A DNA stretch of 64,000 bases from assembly GCA_905181815.1 (NCBI GenBank), contig CAJIZA010000001.1, positions 62,001 through 126,000 on the forward strand. Direction: 5' to 3'. Each line of letters starts with the position of its first letter. Position 1 is the first letter of the stretch. Below are positions 17,074 through 25,031 of the stretch, in pieces. The translations under genes and the position numbers were made by a program. Source of the stretch: an uncultured Planktomarina sp. (GTDB taxonomy: Bacteria > Pseudomonadota > Alphaproteobacteria > Rhodobacterales > Rhodobacteraceae). The notes beneath the pieces were generated by a model. It was not told where the DNA came from. It made no database searches and saw nothing but the letters and a program-made list of their open reading frames with translations.

Positions 17074-17505
17074 TTATTCAATCTCAACCTTTTTCTTGAA
17101 AACAACATGACCCAAGTGCAGACCATAGACAACAAGCACTTGTCTCGGTAATCCGCTAAAGTAAACCCAAACACCAGTAGAGTAAACTGAAGCATAATCG
17201 GATGATGATCCTTACGCTCAGCGCTTCAGGTTGGCTCAAAGATTACAGATGCGGGCACCCAATTCGTTACAGCGTGAAATGAGGGTTTCCTTGAGGCTCA
17301 TACAGAGGCTCTTACAGCGTGTTTAACTTTTGCATCATCTTGTGGCGAACCAAAGGCTATCACGCTTGTATGGAACTCATATGGGTGCTGAGACGATTGC
17401 TTTTGTAGTCTCAAGACGACATTGTTGTGCGTAGGTGGGTAGGAGAGATTGCTTTGAACAAATCTGCTGGTAGTATTGTGAAGAAATAAGAGGGTAAAAT
17501 TTTTA
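17074..17505. other. Gap without gene
   Basis: No frame, RNA gene or terminator is convincing. The segment lies between divergent genes (17073 minus, 17506 plus), so their promoters should be here, but I cannot place them. Confidence 0.35.
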
Positions 17506-17727
17506 ATGACCGAAGATGAAAAGCAGACTTTAAGAAAATCATTTGCTGGTAAAAAAGTTTCGCAGATGTCTCGGGCAGAGAGAGAAGTTTATGATGAGAA
17601 TTTTCAATATGGCTTTGGTAGTCCCCCAATAAAAAATATTGAAAATTCAAAAACAAAGCTACCCAAAATACTGCCAACATCAACCCTTAAGGTTCTTCAA
17701 AGTATGGGTTTGGCTCGAAAGAAATAA
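17506..17727 (+). CDS. Hypothetical protein, 73 aa
   Basis: The product begins MTEDEKQTLRKSFAGKKVSQ and is rich in Lys and Glu, with MSRAEREVYDENF in the middle. A GAGGG lies about 12 bases upstream of the ATG, a little far for an ideal Shine-Dalgarno. No family is recognised. Downstream, another frame (17728-17833) reads KGFITGRSQGCIGAEYGSGP and SMAKRLAVLSGVKHPWLT, which may be a separate fragment or a frameshifted continuation. Confidence 0.4.
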   Translation: MTEDEKQTLRKSFAGKKVSQMSRAEREVYDENFQYGFGSPPIKNIENSKTKLPKILPTSTLKVLQSMGLARKK

Positions 17728-17889
17728 AGGGCTTTATAACAGGCCGCTCGCAAGGTTGTATTGGCGCAGAATATGGCTCCGGACCATCTATGGCAAAACG
17801 ACTAGCAGTACTAAGCGGTGTCAAACATCCTTGGCTGACCTAATCCCAGTACCATCCATCGTGATGTCAGAGTTACTCGTGTAAGATAT

Positions 17890-18000
17890 CTGATACGTGT
17901 TGTTACCCTTCGCCACACTTTTTACATCTGGCTCTCTGACGTACCGCATGGGCTGTGGTTATGCCTCCTACTACAGCTATAGAGCTGGCTATCTTTAAGA
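17890..18000 (-). repeat. Fragment of zinc-ribbon gene family (copy 2)
   Basis: The minus strand reads IAVVGGITTAHAVRQRARCK followed by KCGEG and a stop, clearly related to IAVVGGDTTAHEVRQRARCN at 22008-22244. The first CxxC is missing and the C-terminus is frameshifted, so it is a relic. Confidence 0.55.
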
Positions 18001-18242
18001 CTTTGGGATGCTCGATCTTAATGCTTAATTTAATGCGACTTAATATGTAAGTGACTTAAGCTGGTGACCGTGTTTATAAAAATAGTTCCAAGAGTTTTGA
18101 GGCAAAGTCACTGGGCAAAACAGCGACGCCAAGAACGATGCAAGTTAATAGCAATTTCATTGGACGCCCCTACTAGTTAACAACATTCCAAGCCACACTT
18201 TGAAGCAAGTTTCAAGACACAAAAAATCTGCGATCACCAATC

Positions 18243-18425
18243 TTAGGTAGTAGGCATTAGTATCTCAGCATGAAGATGACCTGATGCTGACAATGAGTTG
18301 TCTCCGTCGAAAAACTGCATTTCAAGCCTGTCATCCATGGCATTAAATAGAGAACCCGCAGGTACTCGCTTCTCACAATGAGCAAATACAGCTTCAAACT
18401 TCAAAAATCCTTGACGCTTGTTCAT
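18243..18425 (-). CDS. Small conserved ORF of unknown function, copy 2 (60 aa)
   Basis: Starts at ATG 18425 (MNKRQGFLKFEAVFAHCEKR) and continues VPAGSLFNAM, LEMQFFDGDNSLSASGH and a C-terminus AEILMPTT. It matches copy 1 at 10433-10615 along its whole length, with substitutions such as Leu/Phe and Gly/Asp but no indels. A candidate anti-SD-loop sRNA with its own terminator lies ~220 bases upstream on the same strand; the third copy near 47.9 kb is also preceded by that RNA. Family unknown. Confidence 0.6.
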   Translation of the reverse strand: MNKRQGFLKFEAVFAHCEKRVPAGSLFNAMDDRLEMQFFDGDNSLSASGHLHAEILMPTT

Positions 18426-18640
18426 ATCTCAATACCCACACCACATGTTGATGCCTGTCAGCAAAATTAAATCACAAGTTGGTTTAGAGGGTGGACAGCC
18501 GACGCTGCGTTCACCCACATGCGTGGGCTGTTCTTCGATCAGCGCCCACCTCCCAAAGAACGCTGACCTCCCTTGCAGAAGAAAAACGGTTTAAAATTTT
18601 TTTGATGATTAGGTGGCTTGACTGTGGTGTTTTCAAGTAG

Positions 18641-18735
18641 CCAAGAAAAAAGCTAGCCTCTCAATTTGAGAAAGCTAGCTAGTTTGTCCCTATGCTCGTA
18701 GGGAGGTATAGCTTCACGAAGGACACTTTTCGGAA
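18641..18735 (-). ncRNA. Candidate sRNA with CCUCCC segment, family 2 copy 1
   Basis: Minus strand: TCCTTCGTGAAG, then CCTCCC at 18706-18701, GGGACAAACTAGC and the terminator AGCTAGC-(TTTCTCAAATTGAGAG)-GCTAGCT with a T run ending near 18646. The block is homologous to 47525-47612 on the plus strand, where CCTTCG/CGAAGG close a loop containing CCTCCC. In this copy the CCCTA/TAGGG pairing partly buries the motif. The 5' end is not known. Confidence 0.55.
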
Positions 18736-18802
18736 TGCAGCACCCCGATTTAGCCATAAGTTTCAATTTGAGACAATGTTTTTCTGATTTTAGTTGTATT
18801 TT

Positions 18803-18828
18803 AAAAAGGTCTCTCCACCGGAAGGGCC
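18803..18828 (-). terminator. Rho-independent terminator
   Basis: Minus strand GGCCCTTCC-GGTG-GAGAGACC followed by TTTTT. It is the diverged partner of the terminator at 10674-10701 and lies ~70 bases upstream of the family 2 sRNA candidate, so a further short transcript may end here. Confidence 0.65.
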
Positions 18829-19317
18829 AATTTATAGTCTGGCGGGGATCACACGCTAGTAAAACGGTGCGGTAACACCTCATAGCCTAACTTAGCCCAC
18901 TCCGAGTTGCCAACATAGACGATTTATGTCCGCATGATCCGCTGGCACCCGCAGGCGCTTCAACGAGCTTTTTCAATGACGTCCGCAACCAATGCACCTG
19001 GACCACATCGATCCAGAAACGATTTCACAAAAACCAATGCGACGTAGATGCAAATACATTCGAATTCGAAATAGTTTAAATCGATAGAGGATAGTTCGGA
19101 CATGTTCCAATTTTGATCTAAACCGACATTACCGTCAATTTGTTTGAACAAGGTTGGGAACAATTGGTCGCATTGCAGCAGATGGAAATGAGCGATGTTG
19201 CTAAAAAAGATCTGCTCAACAAGGCTCCAGACAATACTAGTAAGTTCTTTTTCCTTCAACTTGGCCAGCCTCATCCGTGGGGCTGGTCCTTTTATTTAAG
19301 ACGTAGTTAGGCGCTGC

Positions 19318-19558
19318 TTACACGGCGCCTACTAAATTTGGGTTCGTTGATACTGCCTGAGCTTTTTCTGCGTGTGCAGCATCTAATTCAGATTCAACCA
19401 TCGCTATGATACTTTCGACAAATTTATTACGGCCAAAACTTATTTCTTTCAAATGGCTGTCTGTAAGATACAGTAGAGTCTTTGCGGCAGCTGACGCCTG
19501 ACACTACCGTTCTGAATAGTTGTTTGAGTATTTTAGTTAACTTGCTATTTTTTTCCAT
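19318..19558 (-). pseudogene. DUF1127 pseudogene
   Basis: The family ATG is changed to ATA (ILKQLFRTV instead of MLKRLFRAM), although an upstream ATG (19558, MEKNSK) stays in frame. A small deletion near 19500 shifts the frame, after which the DUF1127 sequence continues: LYLTDSHLKEISFGRNKFVE and ELDAAHAEKAQAV, ending NPNLVGAV exactly like the intact gene at 11826-12047. The identical C-terminus shows recent common origin. Confidence 0.7.
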
Positions 19559-19653
19559 AACATAGCATTTTGAAATGTAAATTTCATCCCTCACAGCTGC
19601 ATTAACGCTGTGTGACCCACGCATGTTTACGGCTAATATTGGCGTTACGTGTT

Positions 19654-19745
19654 GTAAAAAGGCGGTGCCAAAAGACACCGCCAGTAAACACTACAATTTC
19701 AGGAGGAAATTTAAGCTACGCCCTGTTTAGCTCAAAATGCTGCAA
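19654..19745 (-). ncRNA. Candidate anti-SD-loop sRNA (cuckoo/CcsR-like), copy 2
   Basis: Minus strand AATTTC-CTCCT-GAAATT at 19711-19695 and the terminator GGCGGTG-TCTTTTGG-CACCGCC (19682-19661) with five T. It is nearly identical to 12172-12265; the one loop change (CUCCC to CUCCU) still pairs with the AGGAG Shine-Dalgarno core. The DUF1127 gene downstream is broken here, yet the RNA structure is preserved. Confidence 0.65.
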
Positions 19746-19861
19746 CGCAACAATAAACAAGATCGTATGTAAGAAAAAAATTATTTGCCCAACAATATAA
19801 CTAAACAATGTTAGCTCAGCCAAGGATGTTGAGCAGAGTTAAATGCTGCATATCGTTTTTG

Positions 19862-20262
19862 CAGCTGCTGTCAGACGAATGCGAACTCGCGTCGGATTGC
19901 TGGTGCAGCCTGAATCTATGCGCTCATCAATTGACGCCACTCAGCGAGAGCAGTGGCACGGTTTGTCTTGAAATTGAGGCGTGAGTAGAGGTGGTTCTTC
20001 TGTGGCGTCAGAGCCAACCTAACCCCACACCCAGCACCCGTTGCAACCCTGGCGGACCCAGGTGCGGCCTCCGCAAACAAACATCTGTGTAATGGCGCGC
20101 CAAAACAAACCAATGACATCGATGCGCAGGCGTGTGCGCGCCTGGTGGAATTAGATTCACAAATCAAGAATCCGATAGCGCTAATGTACGTTGCTTAACG
20201 CGCATCTGTCTGGCTGGGATATAAAAGCACCCCGCAAAATTCGCTAAGTTTCTGATCTAAAG
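19862..20262. repeat. Dispersed repeat R, copy C
   Basis: Full-length copy of repeat R. Its left part matches 12425-12730; its right part (GCCAAAACAAACCAATGACA, GATGCGCAGGCGTGT, AATGTACGTTG, ACGCGCATCTGTCTGGCTG) matches 24588-24894 next to tRNA-Asn. It ends in a decayed form of the tRNA-Asn terminator (AAAAGCACC...). Confidence 0.7.
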
Positions 20263-20282
20263 GGCTCCTGCGGTAGGGATCG
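20263..20282. repeat. tRNA-Asn 3'-end fragment (probable att remnant)
   Basis: GGCTCCTGCGGTAGGGATCG is identical to the 3' end of the tRNA-Asn gene (24895-24914) except for one base. The copies are in the same orientation and 4.6 kb apart. A duplicated tRNA 3' end at the far side of a segment is the usual trace of site-specific integration into a tRNA gene. Confidence 0.65.
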
Positions 20283-20414
20283 TTTAAATTATATTTAGTA
20301 TTTAATTACAGTAAGTAATGGTGAGACGATTATATTTATGTGTACCGAAAGTGTACCTGATTTGTGTAGCAATATTTGACGCCGTGGCTGAAAAGTTATT
20401 GCTGGTACACCGCT

Positions 20415-21014
20415 TTATTTCCAGTTCACACGATACATTGCTTCGTTTCTTCTCATAAATGGTAATGTGAACGGGCCGTTATAGGTGGCCATCACCGGAT
20501 CGCCGATTGTGAGAATATTATCTTTCCTCAGGGCTTCAAATAGACGGGTAGAGTGTTTGATATAGTTTCGATCAGTGGAGCGCCCTGAATATTTGGTGAT
20601 TGCGTAAAAACCACCCTTGACGGTAATCAGTTCTACATCGTCCCCATCTGGCAATGGGGCTGATTGTTTGGTGAAAATTTTGGGCAAAAAAAAGATCATA
20701 GATGTGCCACTTATATCTTTTGACTGTATCACGGGAACAGTCATAGCAATCTTTGACGAACTTTCATTAGAACCTGAGATATAGTTGAATAGCCTTCTAA
20801 ACGCGCCAATTTGGCTTTTTGACTGGGTGGTTTTCACCGCGAGCCGTTCTTCATAATGCCGTATTTCATAAACATCTGTAGATTTGATTAATTTATATTC
20901 AGGTTCTTCATACGCCATTGCGTTACTCGTTGAGACGAAGAATATCGTCAGTGTTGCACTGATAAAGTTATAGATAGATGTTCGGTGTAGCATGTTCACA
21001 CTTTTGCCCTTCAT
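20415..21014 (-). CDS. SOUL-family heme-binding protein
   Basis: Start 21014 (MKGKSVNMLHRTSIYNFISA) has TAGGA nine bases upstream; an ATG at 20993 is an alternative. Both give a signal peptide ending VSTSNAMA, so the protein is exported. The mature part begins YEEPEYKLIKSTDVYEIRHY, the SOUL/HBP signature, followed by KIAMTVPVIQ, MIFFLPK and ITVKGGFYAITKYSGRS. At ~165 mature residues it is full length. SOUL proteins bind heme or tetrapyrroles; the role in bacteria is unclear. Its neighbours on the island encode lipid and light-related functions. Confidence 0.85.
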   Translation of the reverse strand: MKGKSVNMLHRTSIYNFISATLTIFFVSTSNAMAYEEPEYKLIKSTDVYEIRHYEERLAVKTTQSKSQIGAFRRLFNYISGSNESSSKIAMTVPVIQSKDISGTSMIFFLPKIFTKQSAPLPDGDDVELITVKGGFYAITKYSGRSTDRNYIKHSTRLFEALRKDNILTIGDPVMATYNGPFTLPFMRRNEAMYRVNWK

Positions 21015-21147
21015 CCTTTTATATCCTACAAAACCTGATTTTAGATGCTCGTTTGTTATTTGCTGATTTTGCCAACAATAGTTTAATTTATCTGGCAGTA
21101 CATAATCCATTCAACTTTATCGTTTTCTATCTATCCCAGCGTATTTT

Positions 21148-21663
21148 TTATTTATCCAAGACAAGCTGTGAGCATTTGTGCTGTTCGCGTCTAGTTTCTG
21201 CTTCTCTTGCCTTTGATAGCCACTCAACACCGTTAGGGTCTTCTCGGTACATGGCAACGGCAATGCTTTCTAATGCTCGGTATGATTTGCATTTTGTAGA
21301 ATTATCTCGTTCAACCTGTTGAGCTACAAAATATTTGGGTGCCAGAACATAAATCAAACCTCCCAACAGAGTCATGAAGAGTGATGAACATACAATGATT
21401 GTGATTTTTCTATGTTCTCTCATCGCTCTTAACAGTTGTTGATACAAATTTATGCCGTCTAAAGGGTAACCGAAAAATTCCACCAAGCCCAGCGCCCCAA
21501 GACTAATACCTTTGCTTGCTTGGGATAACACCTCTGACGCGACCTTTAGGATTAAGTACTCCAATAGGTTCAATTGGTTTACTCGCACTCGGCAACTGCT
21601 ACCGACATACCCATCCCTGTGGTCGTATTTACTAGGGGCATAGTGGTGGTAGCTGCACGACAA
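21148..21663 (-). CDS. Hypothetical membrane protein, start uncertain
   Basis: The frame has no ATG near its beginning; the first ~35 codons overlap another gene and are probably not translated. The credible part contains YQQLLRAMREHRKITIIVCS, one transmembrane helix (SSLFMTLLGGLIYVLAP) and a charged C-terminal region (YREDPNGVEWLSKAREAETR). TTG codons near 21570 could start it. No family is recognised. It may be a truncated gene. Confidence 0.4.
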   Translation of the reverse strand: MSCSYHHYAPSKYDHRDGYVGSSCRVRVNQLNLLEYLILKVASEVLSQASKGISLGALGLVEFFGYPLDGINLYQQLLRAMREHRKITIIVCSSLFMTLLGGLIYVLAPKYFVAQQVERDNSTKCKSYRALESIAVAMYREDPNGVEWLSKAREAETRREQHKCSQLVLDK

Positions 21664-21770
21664 TCTGCTTTGCTCGCAACTTTATGGTTCACTTGCAAAA
21701 AATAGAAGAGTGATCCACCACCAAAAATGAGAACCGCTAACGTCAGTACTATAGTTTGAGTTCCACTCAT
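21579..21770 (-). CDS. Small hypothetical membrane protein, 63 aa
   Basis: ATG 21770 has AAGGTGGGG directly upstream as Shine-Dalgarno. The product MSGTQTIVLTLAVLIFGGGS has one N-terminal helix and then a Cys-containing, Thr-rich exported part (ADCRAATTTMPLVNTTTGMG). Family unknown. It slightly overlaps the following minus-strand frame. Confidence 0.45.
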   Translation of the reverse strand: MSGTQTIVLTLAVLIFGGGSLFYFLQVNHKVASKADCRAATTTMPLVNTTTGMGMSVAVAECE

Positions 21771-21809
21771 TTGCCCCACCTTGCTTCCAGTTACCCTTGT
21801 TAGATAAGT

Positions 21810-21998
21810 ATGACACCTTCTGACGCCAGCGCATATAGGGTCAACGACATGATCGTGGGTGGGTATGCTAATGGCCATGAACTTGGCGGCACCAATAGAG
21901 ACGATATAGCTAAACAAATGACCCTAGCAGACATATCTAAAGCTCAAGCTATGGCTCGTGAGTGTATGAACAGTGGCTATACCAAGTGCGGGCATTAA
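21810..21998 (+). pseudogene. C-terminal fragment resembling Sel1-repeat proteins
   Basis: The frame reads YANGHELGGTNRDDIAKQMT and LADISKAQAMARECMNSGYT followed by KCGH and a stop. The M(T/L)xADISKAQxMAREC segment is the usual end of many alphaproteobacterial Sel1-like repeat proteins. No repeat domain precedes it, so this is most likely the tail of a lost gene. Confidence 0.5.
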
Positions 21999-22007
21999 CT
22001 CTCACCA

Positions 22008-22244
22008 ATGACAAAACTCTCAACTATCCCACAGCACCAACTCAGCATAATGTGTGGCCTCTGTAAGCATCATACGATGCTAGAAGTAGCCAACCTTATA
22101 GCTGTAGTAGGAGGCGATACGACAGCCCACGAGGTACGTCAAAGGGCCAGATGTAACAACTGTGGCGTGAAGGTTAATAACACGTATCAGGTCGTTTACA
22201 CGGGTAACTCTGATTCAGCTATGGATGGGGCTGGGGTGAAGTGA
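22008..22244 (+). CDS. Small zinc-ribbon-like protein, 78 aa
   Basis: Two cysteine pairs, CGLC near residue 16 and CNNC near 50, with a His-rich first knuckle (CKHHTML), would form a zinc ribbon. The middle contains GGDTTAHEVRQRARCNNCG and the tail NTYQVVYTGN. Decayed pieces of the same family occur at 16375-16450 and 17890-18000. Such ribbons are common in phage and island genes; no function can be assigned. It starts ten bases after the Sel1-like fragment. Confidence 0.5.
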   Translation: MTKLSTIPQHQLSIMCGLCKHHTMLEVANLIAVVGGDTTAHEVRQRARCNNCGVKVNNTYQVVYTGNSDSAMDGAGVK

Positions 22245-22295
22245 GGTTAGCTCTCGTAGAAACCCCAGTCTGACACTGCGGATATAGCACTCAAA

Positions 22296-22634
22296 TCATC
22301 GAATAGTATTTTTGGTGGCGTTTTGGTTCCGTATTCTTTGTGAATCTTGAATTTGAGAGGCCTCGGAATGAACTTCGTAATGCCGAACCAAATGGTCAGA
22401 CCATTCGGGATTTTCTACTACAGATTTAAATATATCACCCGCCATATAGGCCTTCAATGTAGCTTTGCTTTCGAACATGTAGACACCTCCATAAGTTTTT
22501 TCTTCATGGTTAAATACGAAGTTCTTGTGAATTAACCCGTCGATTTCTGCAAACACTGGAGCGTCTGCTTTAACTAAGATGTCAAACTGTTCAGGCGTAG
22601 TGTCAGCAGTAAAATTTATAACCAAAATATGCAT
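22296..22634 (-). CDS. YdhR-like putative monooxygenase (dimeric alpha/beta barrel)
   Basis: A 112-residue protein. Residues 1-90 match the YdhR family: MHILVINFTADTTPEQFD, the APVFAEIDGLIHKNFV segment, then YGGVYMFESKATLKAYMAGD, VENPEWSDHLVRHYEV. These small proteins resemble antibiotic-biosynthesis monooxygenases and their substrates are unknown. The last ~18 residues (RIRNQNATKNTIR) look like an extension of the frame after loss of the original stop. It lies downstream of the desaturase gene on the same strand. Confidence 0.75.
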   Translation of the reverse strand: MHILVINFTADTTPEQFDILVKADAPVFAEIDGLIHKNFVFNHEEKTYGGVYMFESKATLKAYMAGDIFKSVVENPEWSDHLVRHYEVHSEASQIQDSQRIRNQNATKNTIR

Positions 22635-22843
22635 TTATATTCCTTTCAAATTACTGAACCAGCAGTCTTATCTTGTACCGACGTTGGCTTAAACAGCTGT
22701 AGCTTCCATAAGTATCACTATTAGACTGTCAAAGAATTAACCCATCCGCAAACTAAATCTTTACCTTGGATCCACACCTGCAAAACGGGCCAGCGCAATT
22801 CGTTCTGTAGCGCCTTTGATGTGCGTTGGCTGGGTTTAAGAGG

Positions 22844-23761
22844 TTACGTATGGCAATTGTTTTCTTTTAGTTCCGCAATATATCTGCTCGTGAAGACAGT
22901 GTAGCTGGCTTCTTTATAGATCAGTTCATTCTGTATAATTTTATGTAGTTCGGGTAACTTGTGAAACGGTACGATTGGATAAACATGATGTTCAGTGTGG
23001 TAAGGCATATTCCATGCAACGAACCGGACGATCCTATTAGTAAAAGTTGTCCGAGTATTTTCAAACATGTTTGCCACAGTTGGGCAAAGTCCATGTTCTG
23101 CCAAAAGGTAAAATCTGAGGAAAGGCTGTCCCAATAATATGGGAAGAAGCCAAATCCAGAATAATTCGGCTGACATCCAAAATATATTACCAGATAAAAT
23201 CATCACATAAGCGAAAAGAAGCAAACGAGACTCTTTTACAATTTGTGCCTCTGCCTTTTGGGGTAAAAAGTCAGCCTTGCAATTATTCATTGCGTTTTCA
23301 AACAATGTCTTAAAGTGTTCGATCCATGTTGGAAATCCAGAAACGTGAATGATATAACCCAAAATGGTTTTGGGTTTTTCAAATGCTAACTCAGGATCTT
23401 TTCCTGGGATTTGTGTGAAACGATGATGTGCTAAGTGAAAATATTTAAACCATGTAGACGGTAAGAAAATTAGAAACCCACTCACCCGGGCCGCCATGGC
23501 ATTAAGCCAACGTGTTTTAAACGGGGTCTGATGGATGGATTCATGTAAAAGTGTAAAAAGAAAAACTATCAAAATCCCTTGCGGTACCAGTAGCAGCTGC
23601 CATCCTGGCAAAGCGAAGTAGATAGCAAGGCCAAACAAAATAACCAGCGCCCAATGAACAGCAAGGTGTGCCACTCCATGCCTATCAGTACGTTGTATGA
23701 GGCTCGCACGAGTTTCATTTGAAAGACTACTGAGAAACTTTTGATGATCTACAGTTTTCAT
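22844..23761 (-). CDS. Membrane fatty-acid desaturase family protein
   Basis: ATG 23761 (MKTVDHQKFLSSLSNE) is chosen over 23815, which adds residues unlike the family. The three histidine boxes of the di-iron membrane desaturase/hydroxylase superfamily are present: HESIH near residue 83, HLAHHRF near 120 and HTEHHVYP near 255, with several hydrophobic helices between them. It would insert a double bond or hydroxyl into a lipid chain or carotenoid; the precise substrate is not readable. It is located in the tRNA-Asn-associated segment. Confidence 0.85.
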   Translation of the reverse strand: MKTVDHQKFLSSLSNETRASLIQRTDRHGVAHLAVHWALVILFGLAIYFALPGWQLLLVPQGILIVFLFTLLHESIHQTPFKTRWLNAMAARVSGFLIFLPSTWFKYFHLAHHRFTQIPGKDPELAFEKPKTILGYIIHVSGFPTWIEHFKTLFENAMNNCKADFLPQKAEAQIVKESRLLLFAYVMILSGNIFWMSAELFWIWLLPILLGQPFLRFYLLAEHGLCPTVANMFENTRTTFTNRIVRFVAWNMPYHTEHHVYPIVPFHKLPELHKIIQNELIYKEASYTVFTSRYIAELKENNCHT

Positions 23762-23884
23762 TCTACTATCACTGCCAATTGTTAGGGTATTCGTCCCAGA
23801 GCCAAACCTTATCAACCTTCTTCGACCACTCAGGATGGTGTTGTCAAAGGAACTCCGACAACACCCTATATAGCCATAAGAGAG

Positions 23885-24508
23885 CTATACTAGTTTCGTA
23901 AGTACGCGTGAATGGGCTAACACACCTATTTCATTTGCTTTTTCAACCAAGGAAGCAAAGTCACTATTATTTGCTATGGCATCCACACTTTCACCCCAGT
24001 GTGCAAGGTCCTTGAAGCGATAGACAACTCGCATCATTTGATGATCTTCGGCGATAAACGGAACACCTACTGCTAATTCTGTGTTTAAACTGTCAGTAAT
24101 TTTTTGAAGATCTGGAATTAGCTCCATCATTTTTGGAACATCGCTTCTAGCAACAGCATAATCACGATGAACACTCACCATTCGTGCGTCGCCCATAGTA
24201 TTATTGTGGATCACTCTACCCACCCATGGACCACGTATTTCGGCAATTGGGTCTGCGGCCCTCATGGCTTGGATTGCTTGCATATCAGGATCATTCGAAT
24301 AACTTGTCATTGATTTTACGCCAGCACTAACGGTTTCATACCAATTATATATTTCATAGTCTCCGGCGCGATCCCCAATAATTACCTTAAATAGCATTGA
24401 GTTGGAACCGTGTTTAGACATTGTAGCTACAGCCATTTTTAGACGCTCTTCTAAAACTACATCCTTGCCATCATATGGTGTAAATTCCCTTACAGATGTG
24501 TAACTCAT
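23885..24508 (-). CDS. Hypothetical protein, 207 aa
   Basis: ATG 24508 follows AAAAGGAGAAAAGA, a strong Shine-Dalgarno. The product (MSYTSVREFTPYDGKDVVLE) seems to contain two ferredoxin-like halves, each with a strand-helix pattern, e.g. NSMLFKVIIGDRAGDYEIY and VVYRFKDLAHWGESVDAI, as in NIPSNAP/ABM-type dimeric alpha-beta barrels, but I do not recognise a named family. It is the first gene of the segment on the minus strand, close to tRNA-Asn. Confidence 0.6.
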   Translation of the reverse strand: MSYTSVREFTPYDGKDVVLEERLKMAVATMSKHGSNSMLFKVIIGDRAGDYEIYNWYETVSAGVKSMTSYSNDPDMQAIQAMRAADPIAEIRGPWVGRVIHNNTMGDARMVSVHRDYAVARSDVPKMMELIPDLQKITDSLNTELAVGVPFIAEDHQMMRVVYRFKDLAHWGESVDAIANNSDFASLVEKANEIGVLAHSRVLTKLV

Positions 24509-24587
24509 TCTTTTCTCCTTTTTCATTGGTGCAAGAAACCTACATACTCGCTTATGGATGTCCATTCTTTTGATTAGAGCAGTTGTT

Positions 24588-24893
24588 GACAGTCAGCTTT
24601 GGTCGGGCGACGGCGTTCCTGCAGGCCCGCACAGCCAACCTAACCTCCAGCCAGCCCCGTCGAACCTTTGGTGGATACAGTGCGGCCTTTGCAAGCAAAC
24701 AGCTGTGTAATGGCGTGCCAAAACAAACCAACGACATCGGTGCGCAGGCGTGCGGGCGCGTGGCGGGAATAGCCTCGCAAATCAAGAATCTGATAGCGGT
24801 AATGTACGTTGTTTAACGCGCATCTGTCTGGCTCTATGTCTGGCTGGAAAATAAATAAGCACCTCACGAAACTCGCTAAGGTGCTTATTTAAA
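24588..24893. repeat. Dispersed repeat R, copy D (next to tRNA-Asn)
   Basis: Matches the right part of repeat R (copies A and C): CACAGCCAACCTAACC, GCGGCCTTTGCAAGCAAACA, GATGCGCAGGCGTG-like core and ACGCGCATCTGTCTGGCT. It runs directly into the terminator and 3' end of tRNA-Asn and so looks like the ancestral site. Confidence 0.7.
24853..24890 (-). terminator. Terminator of tRNA-Asn
   Basis: Minus strand AAATAAGCACCT ... AGGTGCTTATTT, a perfect 12-pair stem with a 14-base loop immediately after the tRNA 3' end. Confidence 0.8.
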
Positions 24894-24968
24894 TGGCTCC
24901 GGCGGTAGGGATCGAACCTACGACCAATTGATTAACAGTCAACTGCTCTACCGCTGAGCTACGCCGGA
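24894..24968 (-). tRNA. tRNA-Asn(GUU)
   Basis: A full cloverleaf on the minus strand: acceptor TCCGGCG / CGCCGGA, D-arm GCTCAGCGGTAGAGC, anticodon loop CTGTTAA (GUU), T-arm TAGGTTCGATCCCTA and encoded CCA. It borders the accessory region, and its 3' end is duplicated at 20263-20282. Confidence 0.97.
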
Positions 24969-25031
24969 CCACTAAAGTCGGATATATCGGGGCGGGTTTG
25001 GGAGGTCTAGCCCAAAAATTCGAAAATTGTC

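Larger units (their letters stand above)
18243..20282. repeat. Segmental duplication, right copy (partner at 10433-12730)
   Basis: Carries, in the same order and orientation as the left copy, the small ORF, the GGCCCTTCC terminator, the GATCACACGCTAGTAAAACG block, the CATCCGTGG hairpin, a DUF1127 frame, the anti-SD sRNA and repeat R. This copy also has the family 2 sRNA (18641-18735), which the left copy lacks, and ends in a 20-base piece of tRNA-Asn. Confidence 0.7.

Noticed and set aside
18960-19274. 104-codon minus-strand frame
   Set aside because: It overlaps the repeated CATCCGTGG hairpin, has no clear Shine-Dalgarno and no counterpart in the other duplicated copy.
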